Shown piece by piece: positions 44,191 through 52,701 of a DNA stretch of 64,000 nucleotides. Position 1 is the stretch's first letter. Each line of letters starts with the position of its first letter. This DNA comes from Gemmata massiliana (GTDB lineage: Bacteria; Planctomycetota; Planctomycetia; Gemmatales; Gemmataceae), in contig NZ_LR593886.1 of the NCBI RefSeq assembly GCF_901538265.1, positions 4,051,738 through 4,115,737 on the forward strand, read 5' to 3'. Position numbers and translations under genes: made by a program. Under the pieces are notes generated by a model. That model was not told where the DNA came from and did no database searches. It was given only the letters and a program-made list of their open reading frames with translations.

Positions 44191-45560
44191 TCCTGTTCGG
44201 ATGCCTCGTATTGGGCGATGTACGTCAGCACCTTGTCGCTCCACCCGTCGATGTGGAGCCACTTCCGGTATCCGATCCCGTGCTTCGCACTCGCGACGTT
44301 GATCAGGTAGTTCCGCTTCCCGAACGCGTCCGCCGCTTCCGGCTTCAGCTTCGTGTCACAGTCCTGCTCGTCGGTCAGCACGATGATCCGATCCGCTTCC
44401 TTCTCCTGTTGACGGATGAACGCCATGCACTGCACAAGGAAGATCCCGCCGCCGCCGATCTTTCGATCGACCTCGCCCCCAATAATGTAGTCCGACAATG
44501 CGAAACCCCGGCGTGCCGGGATCGGCATGGTCGCATGGACCCGAGTCCCGTCGTCACCGGCGGTGCAGTAAATGGCGGCCTCCTCGCACACCTCGCGGGC
44601 CAGGATCGCTAACGCCGCCGCCACGTCCTTACGGCTCAGCTCCGACTTGGAGCTCAACCGCGCGCCCATCGAACCCGAGGTGTCGATCACCAGCACCGTT
44701 TTCCCCGGGAGCAGCTTCTGTCCCTCCAGACAGCGGAGCATCATCGGCTCGACCACGCCCTCCCACTCCGGGACCGCGCGGGCGGCCGCAACGAACTGGA
44801 ACGGCAGGATGCGATCGACCTTGGCCTTCTCGGCGTACTCGGCGACCACCTTCTGGCTCACGCCCGCCTGCTTCATGTTCCGAAGGTTCCGCAGGAACGC
44901 GAGCGCCCCCAGTTTGCCCTCGGCCATGAGTCGCTCGAACGCGGCCTTCTTGTTGGCCCCACCCGAGAGCGCGACCTCCCACGTATCCGGGGTCGCAAGC
45001 TCGCCCTTCACGAGTTTGCGCCATAGTTCCGCTTGCTCAGCCGACTTCGGCTTCGGGCGGGTGATGCGGATCGCGTCGCGCAGCTTCACGGCCTTCTGAC
45101 CGCCGTTGTACTTCGCGAGCTGGTACTCATCGAACCGGCGGAACGCCTCGCCGACGTGACGCTTGGCCTGCTTCGCCAGCGGCTCGTCCTTCCTGTCCTT
45201 CCAGTACAGGGCCAGGAACTCGGTGATGTCGTCGGCGCGCGCGAACACCTTCTCTGCAACGCCGCCGAACGCGGCCCGCCCGTCCTTGGTGCGCAGCATT
45301 TCGCGAGCGAGCAACAGCGGGGTGTGCCGCAGCTTCATGTCCACCTTCGCCTGAACCGCGACGCGCGCGACGTCGGCTGCGGGGAGCTGTTTCACCAGGT
45401 CCGTGATCCGCTGCCCGATGGACTGACCGTCCTCGTAGTGCTCGTCCTCCCACAGGAGGCACGACATGACCGACCGCTCCAACTGAGCGAGCGGGTCGAT
45501 ACGAGCAGCAACGGCACCTCCGTGGGTGTACTCGTGCTCGAGGCGGTTTACGGTGGCCAT
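44187..45560 (-). CDS. rsr: Ro60/TROVE-domain RNA-binding protein (Rsr)
   Basis: The bacterial orthologue of the Ro 60-kDa autoantigen, a ring-shaped RNA-binding protein that binds Y RNAs and guides exoribonucleases or RNA quality control. Its 457 residues comprise TROVE HEAT-like repeats at about 10-270 ('RIDPLAQLERSVMSCLLWED', 'VAVQAKVDMKLRHTPLLLAR', 'AFLRNLRNMKQAGVSQKVVA', 'ILPFQFVAAARAVPEW') and a C-terminal vWA domain with an intact MIDAS ('VLVIDTSGSMGARL', Asp-x-Ser-x-Ser). ATG 45560 is preceded by AAAGGAA; the extension to 45581 is unnecessary. It overlaps a downstream HTH gene. The Y-like RNA lies about 170 bases upstream on the same strand. No rtcB/rtcA is in the window. Confidence 0.93.
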   Translation of the reverse strand: MATVNRLEHEYTHGGAVAARIDPLAQLERSVMSCLLWEDEHYEDGQSIGQRITDLVKQLPAADVARVAVQAKVDMKLRHTPLLLAREMLRTKDGRAAFGGVAEKVFARADDITEFLALYWKDRKDEPLAKQAKRHVGEAFRRFDEYQLAKYNGGQKAVKLRDAIRITRPKPKSAEQAELWRKLVKGELATPDTWEVALSGGANKKAAFERLMAEGKLGALAFLRNLRNMKQAGVSQKVVAEYAEKAKVDRILPFQFVAAARAVPEWEGVVEPMMLRCLEGQKLLPGKTVLVIDTSGSMGARLSSKSELSRKDVAAALAILAREVCEEAAIYCTAGDDGTRVHATMPIPARRGFALSDYIIGGEVDRKIGGGGIFLVQCMAFIRQQEKEADRIIVLTDEQDCDTKLKPEAADAFGKRNYLINVASAKHGIGYRKWLHIDGWSDKVLTYIAQYEASEQE

Positions 45561-45624
45561 TGGGCGATTCCTTTCAAACAAGCGGGCCGGGAAGAAACGG
45601 AACGGGTACGGCTAGTGTTGGAAA

Positions 45625-45949
45625 CTAAGTAACCCGGACCTGCACCACGGCCTGTTGACGACGTGCGCGGGGAAGTAACGAGTCCAGCTTCTACTTACCC
45701 AATAAGTAAGCCGGGTCTGCACCACCGCGCGGGTGATTCAAGACCGGAGGGGGAAGAGGCGGCAAAGGAACGTAAGCGCTCTACCACTGAGCTACCGGCA
45801 GGTTGCCCTACCAGGCGGGGATCGAACCCGCGACCTCTCTCTTAAAAGGAGAAGTAACCCTTACCTGCACCACTCTCCGGGTAGATGGAGGGATGGGGGG
45901 AAACGCTGCCGGGTTCGCTTTTTCCATGCGTAACCGGAAACTGCACCAC
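45625..45949 (-). repeat. Four GTGGTGCAG...GGTTAC repeats upstream of rsr
   Basis: On the minus strand, GTGGTGCAG followed after four or so bases by a GGGTTAC-like run occurs at 45949-45929, 45873-45852, 45725-45703 and 45648-45625. The spacings alternate short, long, short. The tRNA-like RNA sits in the long interval. The last copy lies in the rsr leader. They could be Ro-binding stems of tandem Y RNAs or RNA-processing sites. Confidence 0.7.
45727..45873 (-). ncRNA. yrlA: YrlA-like bacterial Y RNA (permuted tRNA mimic)
   Basis: Read on the minus strand, the order is a canonical T arm (GCGGGTTCGATCCCCGC, 45831-45815), an acceptor 3' strand CTGGTAG (45814-45808), a 6-nt loop GGCAAC, an acceptor 5' strand CTGCCGG (45801-45795) that pairs with it at all seven positions allowing G-U, then a canonical D arm TAGCTCAGTGGTAGAGC (45794-45778). 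This is a tRNA with its ends moved to the anticodon side, exactly the fold known for the effector module of YrlA RNAs. The outer parts can pair (GAGAGG with CCTCTT) and would form the Ro-binding stem; the repeat GTGGTGCAG starts the 5' side. It sits upstream of rsr in the same direction. The transcript ends are estimates. Confidence 0.8.
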
Positions 45950-45983
45950 GTCCCAATGTAACCCGCCCTCGCGTCCTGAGTCA

Positions 45984-46101
45984 GAAGTCCGTTGACAACC
46001 TCTCTTGAGCCGTTCGAGGATGGAGTCGGCGGTGGCGGTCCAGACGAACGGGTTGGGGTTCTGGTTGTCTCGGCCAGGTATTCGGCGATGGCCTTCTCCA
46101 G
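45984..46101 (-). pseudogene. IS630-family transposase C-terminal scrap
   Basis: The minus strand reads 'LEKAIAEYLAE' and, one frame over, 'DNQNPNPFVWTATADSILER' then 'LKRGCQRTSDS'. 'NP.PF.WTATADSILE+L' is the usual C-terminal end of IS630/IS-type transposases. Nothing of the catalytic core is nearby, so this is a relic of about 40 codons. Confidence 0.65.
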
Positions 46102-46288
46102 TTACAGCACGCGTGTGAACACACCGCGGCGGAGCCGCTCGACCTGAAATGAGTAATTTCTTTCTCCAACCGGCCGGAGCTCAAAAGAGCAACGAATCAT
46201 CGTTGGGCGCGGATTGGGCCTCGCGCACCGGGGCCGCAGCGCCCCTTCCGAGAAGGCGAGCTCCGTCCGCTTGGCGGCGCCCTTTGGG

Positions 46289-47317
46289 TTAGAGGTCGTT
46301 AACAATATCACCCGCAGCAGGAGTCAGGGCCGCTTCCCAAGTCACATTGCTCACACCCGCCCGGATCCCCCGGACGCTCCCGTCCATGAACCCGACTTGA
46401 ATCGCGCCCGAAGCGTGAGATTGGGGAAGCGAAGAGTCACAGGACCCGCTCTGGGGTTTGTTCTCGAACGTCTTGCCGGCCACCCGCGCGAACGCCGGTG
46501 CCCCGTTGGTGAACGTGTAGTTGTAGTTGTACGTGATGGCCCCGTCGGTGTACGTGTAGTTGGACGTCTGGATCTGAGCGTCCTCGACGTTCATGGCCCA
46601 GTACCCGTACCGGTACCCGTAGGAGTACGTGTACGTGATCACGTTCCCCACCTGGGACGAGCTCGAGGCCCCGGACGAGTAGCAGTACGAGTACCCCTCG
46701 GCGATCCCGATGGTGTTGCTGCTCCCGTCGGTGATCCCCAGGATCGTGCGCTTCCCGTCGAACACGTCGCTGTTGGCGATGTAGCTCACCGCCGGGGACT
46801 GGTCGTAGGCGGTCAGGTCATTGGGCGCGATCAGCACCTTCACAGCCGGGGCGTAGTAGTCGTAACTGCCGCCGGAGTCCGAACCCTTGTTGGCGTAGGT
46901 CGCGGAGACGTAGTTAGTGGTGGTGTTCGAGTTGTAGTTGAACTGGCTGAACGCGCCGGTGTTGGCGGTGAAGATGTTGTTCTGCTCGAGGTACGGGAAC
47001 AGATGGAAGAACGCAGTCCCGTCCACCCCGCCCGGGGTTCCGTAGGGGTTCGTACCGCCCCCGGGCGAGCCCGTGGGCTTGGCGGGGGTCCACCCGCACG
47101 CGGGCGGGAACCTGTTGTACGTGTCGTGGTAGCTCTGGGCCGCCAAGCCGATCTGCTTCAGGTTGCTTTGGCTCTGGGCTCGCGCGGCCGCCTCACGCAC
47201 CTTCTGGACCGCGGGCAGCAAGAGCCCGATCAGGACCGCGATGATCGCAATAACGACGAGCAGCTCGATCAGCGTGAACCCACGCCGAGCCGTTGGGACG
47301 TGCAGGCCCCGTGACAT
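46289..47317 (-). CDS. DUF1559 protein with type IV pilin-like N-terminus
   Basis: A 342-residue member of the DUF1559 family, greatly expanded in planctomycetes. Start ATG 47317 gives a short basic leader and the prepilin methylation motif '[20 protein letters not shown]' followed by '[20 protein letters not shown]', so it is probably processed by a prepilin peptidase and held in the membrane as a pseudopilin. The rest is the DUF1559 domain with '[20 protein letters not shown]' and the C-terminal '[14 protein letters not shown]' strand. It is Tyr/Ser/Asn-rich in the middle. A longer upstream frame to 47554 is not supported. The next DUF1559 gene lies divergently about 800 bases away. Confidence 0.92.
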   Translation of the reverse strand: MSRGLHVPTARRGFTLIELLVVIAIIAVLIGLLLPAVQKVREAAARAQSQSNLKQIGLAAQSYHDTYNRFPPACGWTPAKPTGSPGGGTNPYGTPGGVDGTAFFHLFPYLEQNNIFTANTGAFSQFNYNSNTTTNYVSATYANKGSDSGGSYDYYAPAVKVLIAPNDLTAYDQSPAVSYIANSDVFDGKRTILGITDGSSNTIGIAEGYSYCYSSGASSSSQVGNVITYTYSYGYRYGYWAMNVEDAQIQTSNYTYTDGAITYNYNYTFTNGAPAFARVAGKTFENKPQSGSCDSSLPQSHASGAIQVGFMDGSVRGIRAGVSNVTWEAALTPAAGDIVNDL

Positions 47318-48113
47318 CGGGTGTCCTCCGGACGAGTGCGCGCCGGGGCCGTGGGGGCCGCGCCCGCAGATCGTCACATACGATGAAAGGGAACAACCAA
47401 GGCGAGTGGAGAGGTGGTGGCGGGTTCGTGTGACGGACCCGCCCGTGTGGGTCAAACCACCTCGTCCCGGTTCGCGACTTTGGCGTCCCGGTTGAGGCCG
47501 TCTGGTGCCCGAGTGTTTAACAATTTCACTCCCGCGGCCGCGTGCGTCAAGCACGTTCGTAAAACACTCATAAAAAGCAATACGACATTAATTCGGCACA
47601 CGCGCGCGAGGGCTCCGTGGTTGATGAAGAAGCCGGCCGCGGCCACACGATCCGGTGCGCCGTCAGGTTGACGCAACTGGTTCTGAACCGAAGTGTTGCC
47701 GATTGCTGAGTCGTAACGTGAGGCGATCAGAATTCTGTCGCTATATGGGCGTGTGCGTTAGAGTGCTATTGCGTTTGGTTAATGAGAGGGCATTTGCTCC
47801 ACGCCCCACCGGATGTCAGGTGCGATCGGGCGCTCGGCCACAAATGCTCGTTCGTACCCGTAGAATCCTCCTCGGGTGCCACACATTTCGGCTTCCTGCA
47901 CCTGTCGCACTCGCGATTGTCTTGACTACCCCGCAGATAAAGACTGGGGCCGATAAAGGGGGTGCAAAGTCTCCATGAGCTTTCGGTGAAGTGGGTTACC
48001 CTCGCGGAACTGGCGGGTACTTTAGGTGAACGAGTTCGTGTCTGGTTCGCTCCCGCCCCGGACCACTTTCCGAGTCCGTCACTTTTGTACGACGTTCCTC
48101 GAGGTCGAAGTTG
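47318..48113. other. Long divergent spacer between two DUF1559 genes
   Basis: This 796-base region must hold the promoters of both DUF1559 genes. No frame looks like a protein, and I see no strong repeat or ncRNA. Confidence 0.5.
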
Positions 48114-49127
48114 ATGCTGAATCCACGCCGCCACTATGCCTTCACACTCATTGAACTACTGGTCGTCATCGCCATCATCGCAATCCTTATTGGATTACTC
48201 CTGCCCGCGGTCCAGAAGGTTCGTGAAGCGGCGGCACGCATGAAGTGCTCCAACAACCTCAAGCAGCTCGGTCTGGGGTTCCACAATTATGAGAGCGCGG
48301 TCGGTGCCTTTCCACCGTCGCGCGTGAACGCGGCGGCAGCGCGAGCGCTCTACGGCAACTCGGACCGCAACGTGTTCGTCTTTTTGCTCCCGTACATCGA
48401 ACAGCAGGCGCTCTCGGATAAGTATGTCATCCCCACCGAACTCGGCACGGGTCCGCGGCGCAGTTGGGACCACTCCGTGAACGTCCCGGTGTCGGCGGCG
48501 CAGGTCTCGGTGTTCTTGTGCCCGTCGGTTCCGAACAGCGGGCGAACGGTTTCGCGGATGACGTCGGACAACACGGTCGTCCCGAAGGGGACTTCTGCGC
48601 CCTTTGAGGCCGGACCCGCGGACTACACGGTGATGAATCAGGTCGGGGGCACCATTCGAGCGATCGTCGGCGGGGACTGGCCGGAGGGTTCCCAATGGGG
48701 CATCCTCCAACCCAACCTCGCTACGAAGATTCTCCAGGTTACGGACGGGACGAGCAACACGTTCATGTTGATCGAAGACGGGGGGCGCCCCCAGGCCTTT
48801 ACGAAATTCGGGGCCGAAGTCCCGGCATACAACGGGGTGACCGGGGCCGGGTGGGCCGATGCGGACGGCGGCGGGGCGATGGACGGTTTCGGACTGGATT
48901 CGAGCGCTCAACCCGCGGCCGTGTCCGGGTGCCCGCAGGGCCGCGCGAATTGCTACGCGGTGAACGCCTCGAACCGAAACGAGATCTACTCCTTTCACCG
49001 CGGTGGCGCGAACATCCTGTTCGGTGACGGGAGCGTTCGCTTCTTCCGAGAAGAGATCTCTATCGACATCGTCGCGGCGACCCTCACATGCGCGCGCGGC
49101 GAGGTCGTGAGCGCAGGCGACTTCTAA
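48114..49127 (+). CDS. DUF1559 protein with type IV pilin-like N-terminus
   Basis: A 337-residue paralogue of the gene at 46289. ATG 48114 gives '[20 protein letters not shown]' and '[20 protein letters not shown]', the prepilin-type segment with Ala at the position before Phe where Gly is usual. The domain continues with '[20 protein letters not shown]', '[10 protein letters not shown]', and ends with '[20 protein letters not shown]', the characteristic H-x-GGAN-x-x-FxDGSV motif near the C-terminus, which is degenerate in its neighbour. It is likely exported and anchored to the cell envelope. The phosphatase gene follows 98 bases later and may be cotranscribed. Confidence 0.92.
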   Translation: MLNPRRHYAFTLIELLVVIAIIAILIGLLLPAVQKVREAAARMKCSNNLKQLGLGFHNYESAVGAFPPSRVNAAAARALYGNSDRNVFVFLLPYIEQQALSDKYVIPTELGTGPRRSWDHSVNVPVSAAQVSVFLCPSVPNSGRTVSRMTSDNTVVPKGTSAPFEAGPADYTVMNQVGGTIRAIVGGDWPEGSQWGILQPNLATKILQVTDGTSNTFMLIEDGGRPQAFTKFGAEVPAYNGVTGAGWADADGGGAMDGFGLDSSAQPAAVSGCPQGRANCYAVNASNRNEIYSFHRGGANILFGDGSVRFFREEISIDIVAATLTCARGEVVSAGDF

Positions 49128-49225
49128 CCCACGTTCGTGAACGGGGCGGGGCGCGAGCGCGTATCTCTACTCTGACCCGCCGTTCATTTTCCGACCTGCC
49201 CCCGACCAAACAACGAGACCGATCG

Positions 49226-50809
49226 ATGCTGGACTTGACCGATCTGCGCGCGGCCGTGCGCTCCGAAGGGGGCGTTAGTCGGCGCCTGTTTCTGGCCTAC
49301 GGCGCCGCTTTGTCGGCTCTACCCGGGCTCGCCGAACGGACCGCGGCCGCGGACCAAAAGGTGACCTTCTCGGCGGATCCGTTCTCCCTCGGTGTGGCTT
49401 CGGGTGATTCCGACAATGAGAGCGTCGTGATCTGGACCCGGTTGACCCCGAAGCCGCTGGAGCCGAGCGGCGGAATGCGACCCGAGGCGGTGTGCGTCCG
49501 CTGGGAGGTGGCCGACGACGAGGCCTTTAAAACGATCGTCCGGTCCGGCACCGCGGTTGCTGCGCCGCAATTGGGCCACTCGGTTCACGTCGAGGTCGAG
49601 GGGTTGAAGCCGGACCGTTGGTACTTCTACCGGTTCCGCGCCGGAGACGCGACGAGCCCGGTCGGGCGCACCCGAACCACGCCCGCCCCGGACGCGGCAC
49701 CGGGCGGGCTCAAGTTCGCGTTCGCGTCGTGCCAGCACTACGAGCACGGGTTGTACACGGCCTACGAGCACATGGCCAAGGACGACCTCGACCTCGTGTT
49801 CCACCTGGGTGACTACATCTACGAGCGGCACGCCAAAGAAGCCGGGGTCCGGCGGCACATCGGGGCTAAGCCGGCCACACTCGACGAATACCGGGTGCGA
49901 CATGCGCAGTACCGGGCCGACCCGCTGTTGCACCGGATGCACGCCCGGTGCCCGTGGGTCGTTACGTGGGACGATCACGAGGTCGAGAACAACTACGCTA
50001 ACGACGTTTCGGCGCGGGCCGGCGTAACCCCGGTGGAGATGCTCGCACTGCGTGCGAGCGCGTATCAGGCGTATTACGAAGCGATGCCGCTGCGCAAGCG
50101 GTCCGTTCCGCGCGGACCGGACATGAAGTTGTACCGGACGATTAACTTCGGCCGCCTGGCCGCGTTCCAGGTGCTCGACACCCGCCAGTTCCGAACCGAC
50201 CAGGCGAACGGGGACGGGAAACAGGAGCTGAACGCCGCCGCCCTCGCCGCGGGGAACACGATCCTGGGGACCGAACAGCGGGGATGGCTCCGGGCGTCCC
50301 TGTTGCGCTCTGAAGCGACCTGGAACGTGCTCGCTCAACAGGTGCTGATGGGGATGATCGATTTCGAGCCGGGCGAGGCCAAACTGTACGGGATGGACGC
50401 CTGGTCGGGGTACGCGCACGAGCGAATGAAGTTGTTCGAGTTCCTCGCCACGCGCAAGGTGCCCAACCCGGTCGTGCTGACCGGCGACTCGCACAAGAAC
50501 TGGGTGAACGAGTTGCGCGTGGACGACCGGAACGCGGACGCGCCCGTCGTGGCGACCGAGTTCGCGGGGACGAGTATCAGCAGCACCGGGGACGACGGGA
50601 AGCCGCTCGACGAGAAGGCGATCTTGGCCGAGAACCCGTTCGTGAAGTTCCTCAACCGGCAGCGCGGGTACGTGCGCTGTGCGGTGACCCCAAAGGAGTG
50701 GCGGACCGATTTCGTCGTTGTGGGGTACGTGAGCAAACCCGGCGCGCCGGCGGTTACCAAGGCGTCGTTCGTGGTGGAAGCCGGGCGACCGGGGGTGAAG
50801 CCGAGTTAG
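49226..50809 (+). CDS. phoD: PhoD-family alkaline phosphatase
   Basis: A 527-residue exported phosphodiesterase/alkaline phosphatase D. Start ATG 49226 places a twin-arginine-like signal first ('GGVSRRLFLAYGAALSALPG'). An N-terminal beta domain ('FSLGVASGDSDNESVVIWTR', 'VEVEGLKPDRWYFYRFRAGD') precedes the catalytic domain: 'KFAFASCQHYEHGLYTAYEH', 'LDLVFHLGDYIYE' (metal Asp), 'VTWDDHEVENNYA' (Asp-Asp-His), 'FQVLDTRQFRT', 'VVLTGDSHKNWVNELR' (Asp-x-His) and 'EFAGTSISSTGD'. The Ca/Fe-binding set typical of PhoD is complete. Its role would be phosphate scavenging from phosphodiesters in the periplasm. No Pho box was identified. Confidence 0.92.
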   Translation: MLDLTDLRAAVRSEGGVSRRLFLAYGAALSALPGLAERTAAADQKVTFSADPFSLGVASGDSDNESVVIWTRLTPKPLEPSGGMRPEAVCVRWEVADDEAFKTIVRSGTAVAAPQLGHSVHVEVEGLKPDRWYFYRFRAGDATSPVGRTRTTPAPDAAPGGLKFAFASCQHYEHGLYTAYEHMAKDDLDLVFHLGDYIYERHAKEAGVRRHIGAKPATLDEYRVRHAQYRADPLLHRMHARCPWVVTWDDHEVENNYANDVSARAGVTPVEMLALRASAYQAYYEAMPLRKRSVPRGPDMKLYRTINFGRLAAFQVLDTRQFRTDQANGDGKQELNAAALAAGNTILGTEQRGWLRASLLRSEATWNVLAQQVLMGMIDFEPGEAKLYGMDAWSGYAHERMKLFEFLATRKVPNPVVLTGDSHKNWVNELRVDDRNADAPVVATEFAGTSISSTGDDGKPLDEKAILAENPFVKFLNRQRGYVRCAVTPKEWRTDFVVVGYVSKPGAPAVTKASFVVEAGRPGVKPS

Positions 50810-51069
50810 TGCGAAACCGACCAACGGTTACGTCAAAGCTTGCCGGGCGGCGAAACGGGTGCGAGGCGGGCGACGGAGGCCACCTCTTCCGGTCGCGCCG
50901 CGCTCACATGACCTCACGTGAAAGTAGCCCCCGTGTGCCACCCCATGAGGGACACTGAGGCGATCAGTGCCCTCACCTCGTGTTCCGCCCTAACACGAAC
51001 TTCACGCGACTTGGGGGCCACCGCTCCTATTCTGAGTCCACTTCGCCCCAACCTGCAACGCTGCTCCTC

Positions 51070-52368
51070 ATGAAACAGTTCGCACTCGGTCTCGCTACCG
51101 CCGGTTTGCTCGGCGGGGTGATTCTTTTGTCACGCGCCGGCACTGCCACCGATGCCACCGGAGCGCGGGCCGACGACCGTGCCGCGCTCAAGGTCGAGGT
51201 CGGGGATAAGAACCCCTGGACGTCCTTGAAACTCAACAACGACCCCGACCAGTTCACCTTCGCCATCGTGTCCGACCGTACCGGCGGGCACCGCGACAAG
51301 GTGTTCTCCCGCGCGGTCCAGCAGGTCAACTGGCTCCAACCCCAGTTCGTCATGTCCGTCGGCGACCTGATCGAGGGTGCCCGGGCGAACGAGGACGGAA
51401 TTAAACGTCAGTGGGACGAGTTCGACGGGTACGTGAAGCAGTTCGAGATGCCGTTCTTCTATGTCCCCGGGAACCACGACCTGGCCAACAAGATGCAGGT
51501 GACCCAGTGGGGCGAGCGGTACGGCAAGCGGTACCACCACTTTACCTACCGTGGCGCCCTGTTCCTGTGCCTGTGCGCCGAGAACCCGCAGAGCGACGGT
51601 ATGGCGACCATCGATAAGGAGCAGCAGGTGTGGGCCGCCAAGGTGCTGGAGGCCAACAAGGACGTTCGGTGGACGTTCGTGTTCCTCCACCGACCCCTGT
51701 GGGCCGTGCAGGGCGGCGAGAAGAACGGGTGGACCGCAGTGGAGAAGGCTCTGGCCGGGCGCAAGCACAACGTGTTCTGCGGGCACGTCCACCGTTACCA
51801 GGTCTTCGAGCGCAACGACACCCAATACTACCAGCTCGCGACCACCGGGGGCGGCAGCCGGATGCGCGGCCCGCAGTACGGTGAGTTCGACCAGGTGATG
51901 CTCGTCACCATGAAGAAGGACGCCCCGGTGCTCGTGAACGTGGACCTCGGCGGCGTGCTGTCGCCCAACCTCAGACTGCCGGACAGTGACGAAAAGGGCA
52001 ACGTGCCCAAGCAGAAGAAGGACACGTTCCCGGTGACCGGTAAGATCAAGCTCGATGGCAAACCGCTCGAAGGCGCGAAGATCACGCTCCACGCGCGCGA
52101 TGAGCCCAACGAACAGTTCGCGGCGGTGTGCGACGGGCTGAGCGACGACGCGGGCCGGTTCACCGTGACCACGTACAGCCGGTTCGACGGCGCCCCGACC
52201 GGTGAGTACGTGGTGACCGTGGTGAAGAGCGACAAGGGCTTCAACGACCGGGAGGCCGCGGGCCGGACCGTGCTGCCCAAGCCGTACGCGCGGCCGGCCA
52301 CCAGTCCGCTCAAGGTCACCATCAAGTCCGGTGCGAACGATATCGAACTCGCACTCGACAGCAAGTGA
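51070..52368 (+). CDS. Secreted metallophosphoesterase with regulatory-like tail
   Basis: A 432-residue exported calcineurin-like phosphoesterase. ATG 51070 gives the signal 'MKQFALGLATAGLLGGVILL'. Metal-binding motifs: 'FTFAIVSDRTGG' (Asp; the usual D-x-H has Arg instead of His), 'VMSVGDLIEG' (GD), 'FFYVPGNHDLAN' (GNHD), 'VFLHRPLW' and 'NVFCGHVHRYQVF' (GHxH). The C-terminal 100 residues form a carboxypeptidase-regulatory-like beta domain ('GKIKLDGKPLEGAKITLHAR', 'YVVTVVKS'), a module common on planctomycete exported proteins. It is close to the PhoD gene but separated by 260 bases, so it is probably an independent unit, with a terminator at 52377. Confidence 0.9.
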   Translation: MKQFALGLATAGLLGGVILLSRAGTATDATGARADDRAALKVEVGDKNPWTSLKLNNDPDQFTFAIVSDRTGGHRDKVFSRAVQQVNWLQPQFVMSVGDLIEGARANEDGIKRQWDEFDGYVKQFEMPFFYVPGNHDLANKMQVTQWGERYGKRYHHFTYRGALFLCLCAENPQSDGMATIDKEQQVWAAKVLEANKDVRWTFVFLHRPLWAVQGGEKNGWTAVEKALAGRKHNVFCGHVHRYQVFERNDTQYYQLATTGGGSRMRGPQYGEFDQVMLVTMKKDAPVLVNVDLGGVLSPNLRLPDSDEKGNVPKQKKDTFPVTGKIKLDGKPLEGAKITLHARDEPNEQFAAVCDGLSDDAGRFTVTTYSRFDGAPTGEYVVTVVKSDKGFNDREAAGRTVLPKPYARPATSPLKVTIKSGANDIELALDSK

Positions 52369-52376
52369 CTCCCGAA

Positions 52377-52402
52377 CCGCACCGGGCGTTCGCCCGGTGC
52401 GG
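52377..52402 (+). terminator. GC-rich terminator hairpin
   Basis: A perfect 12-bp stem (CCGCACCGGGCG) with a 2-nt centre lies 8 bases after the metallophosphoesterase stop. It is followed by a weak T-containing tract only. Confidence 0.65.
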
Positions 52403-52701
52403 CTCAACCTTCATTAAACCCGCGCTCTTCATTCACGTCAGTTGAGGCCGTTCCATAAAATCTGTCTCACTCGTCGCCAATCAGCACCGGAGTGTCCCGT
52501 CACGACCAATAAGCCGTCACGATGTGCCTGCGTGCGGGTGATCGAGGCATTCTGGGGTCCGACGGGTCCGCCTCTTTTGAGTGGTTCGTGCGGGCGATCC
52601 GTAAGCGCGCAGTGAGGCTCGCGCTTGGTACTACCGGACCGGTAGCGGCTCGCATTGCGAAGGTCAGACGAAACGGCGCCAATTCTTCTGGAGATTTTGT
52701 C

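Noticed and set aside
45778-45831. An ordinary tRNA gene on the minus strand
   Set aside because: Canonical D and T arms are present, but in the order T then D with a closed acceptor loop and no anticodon arm between them. This is a permuted tRNA mimic, better explained as a Y RNA.
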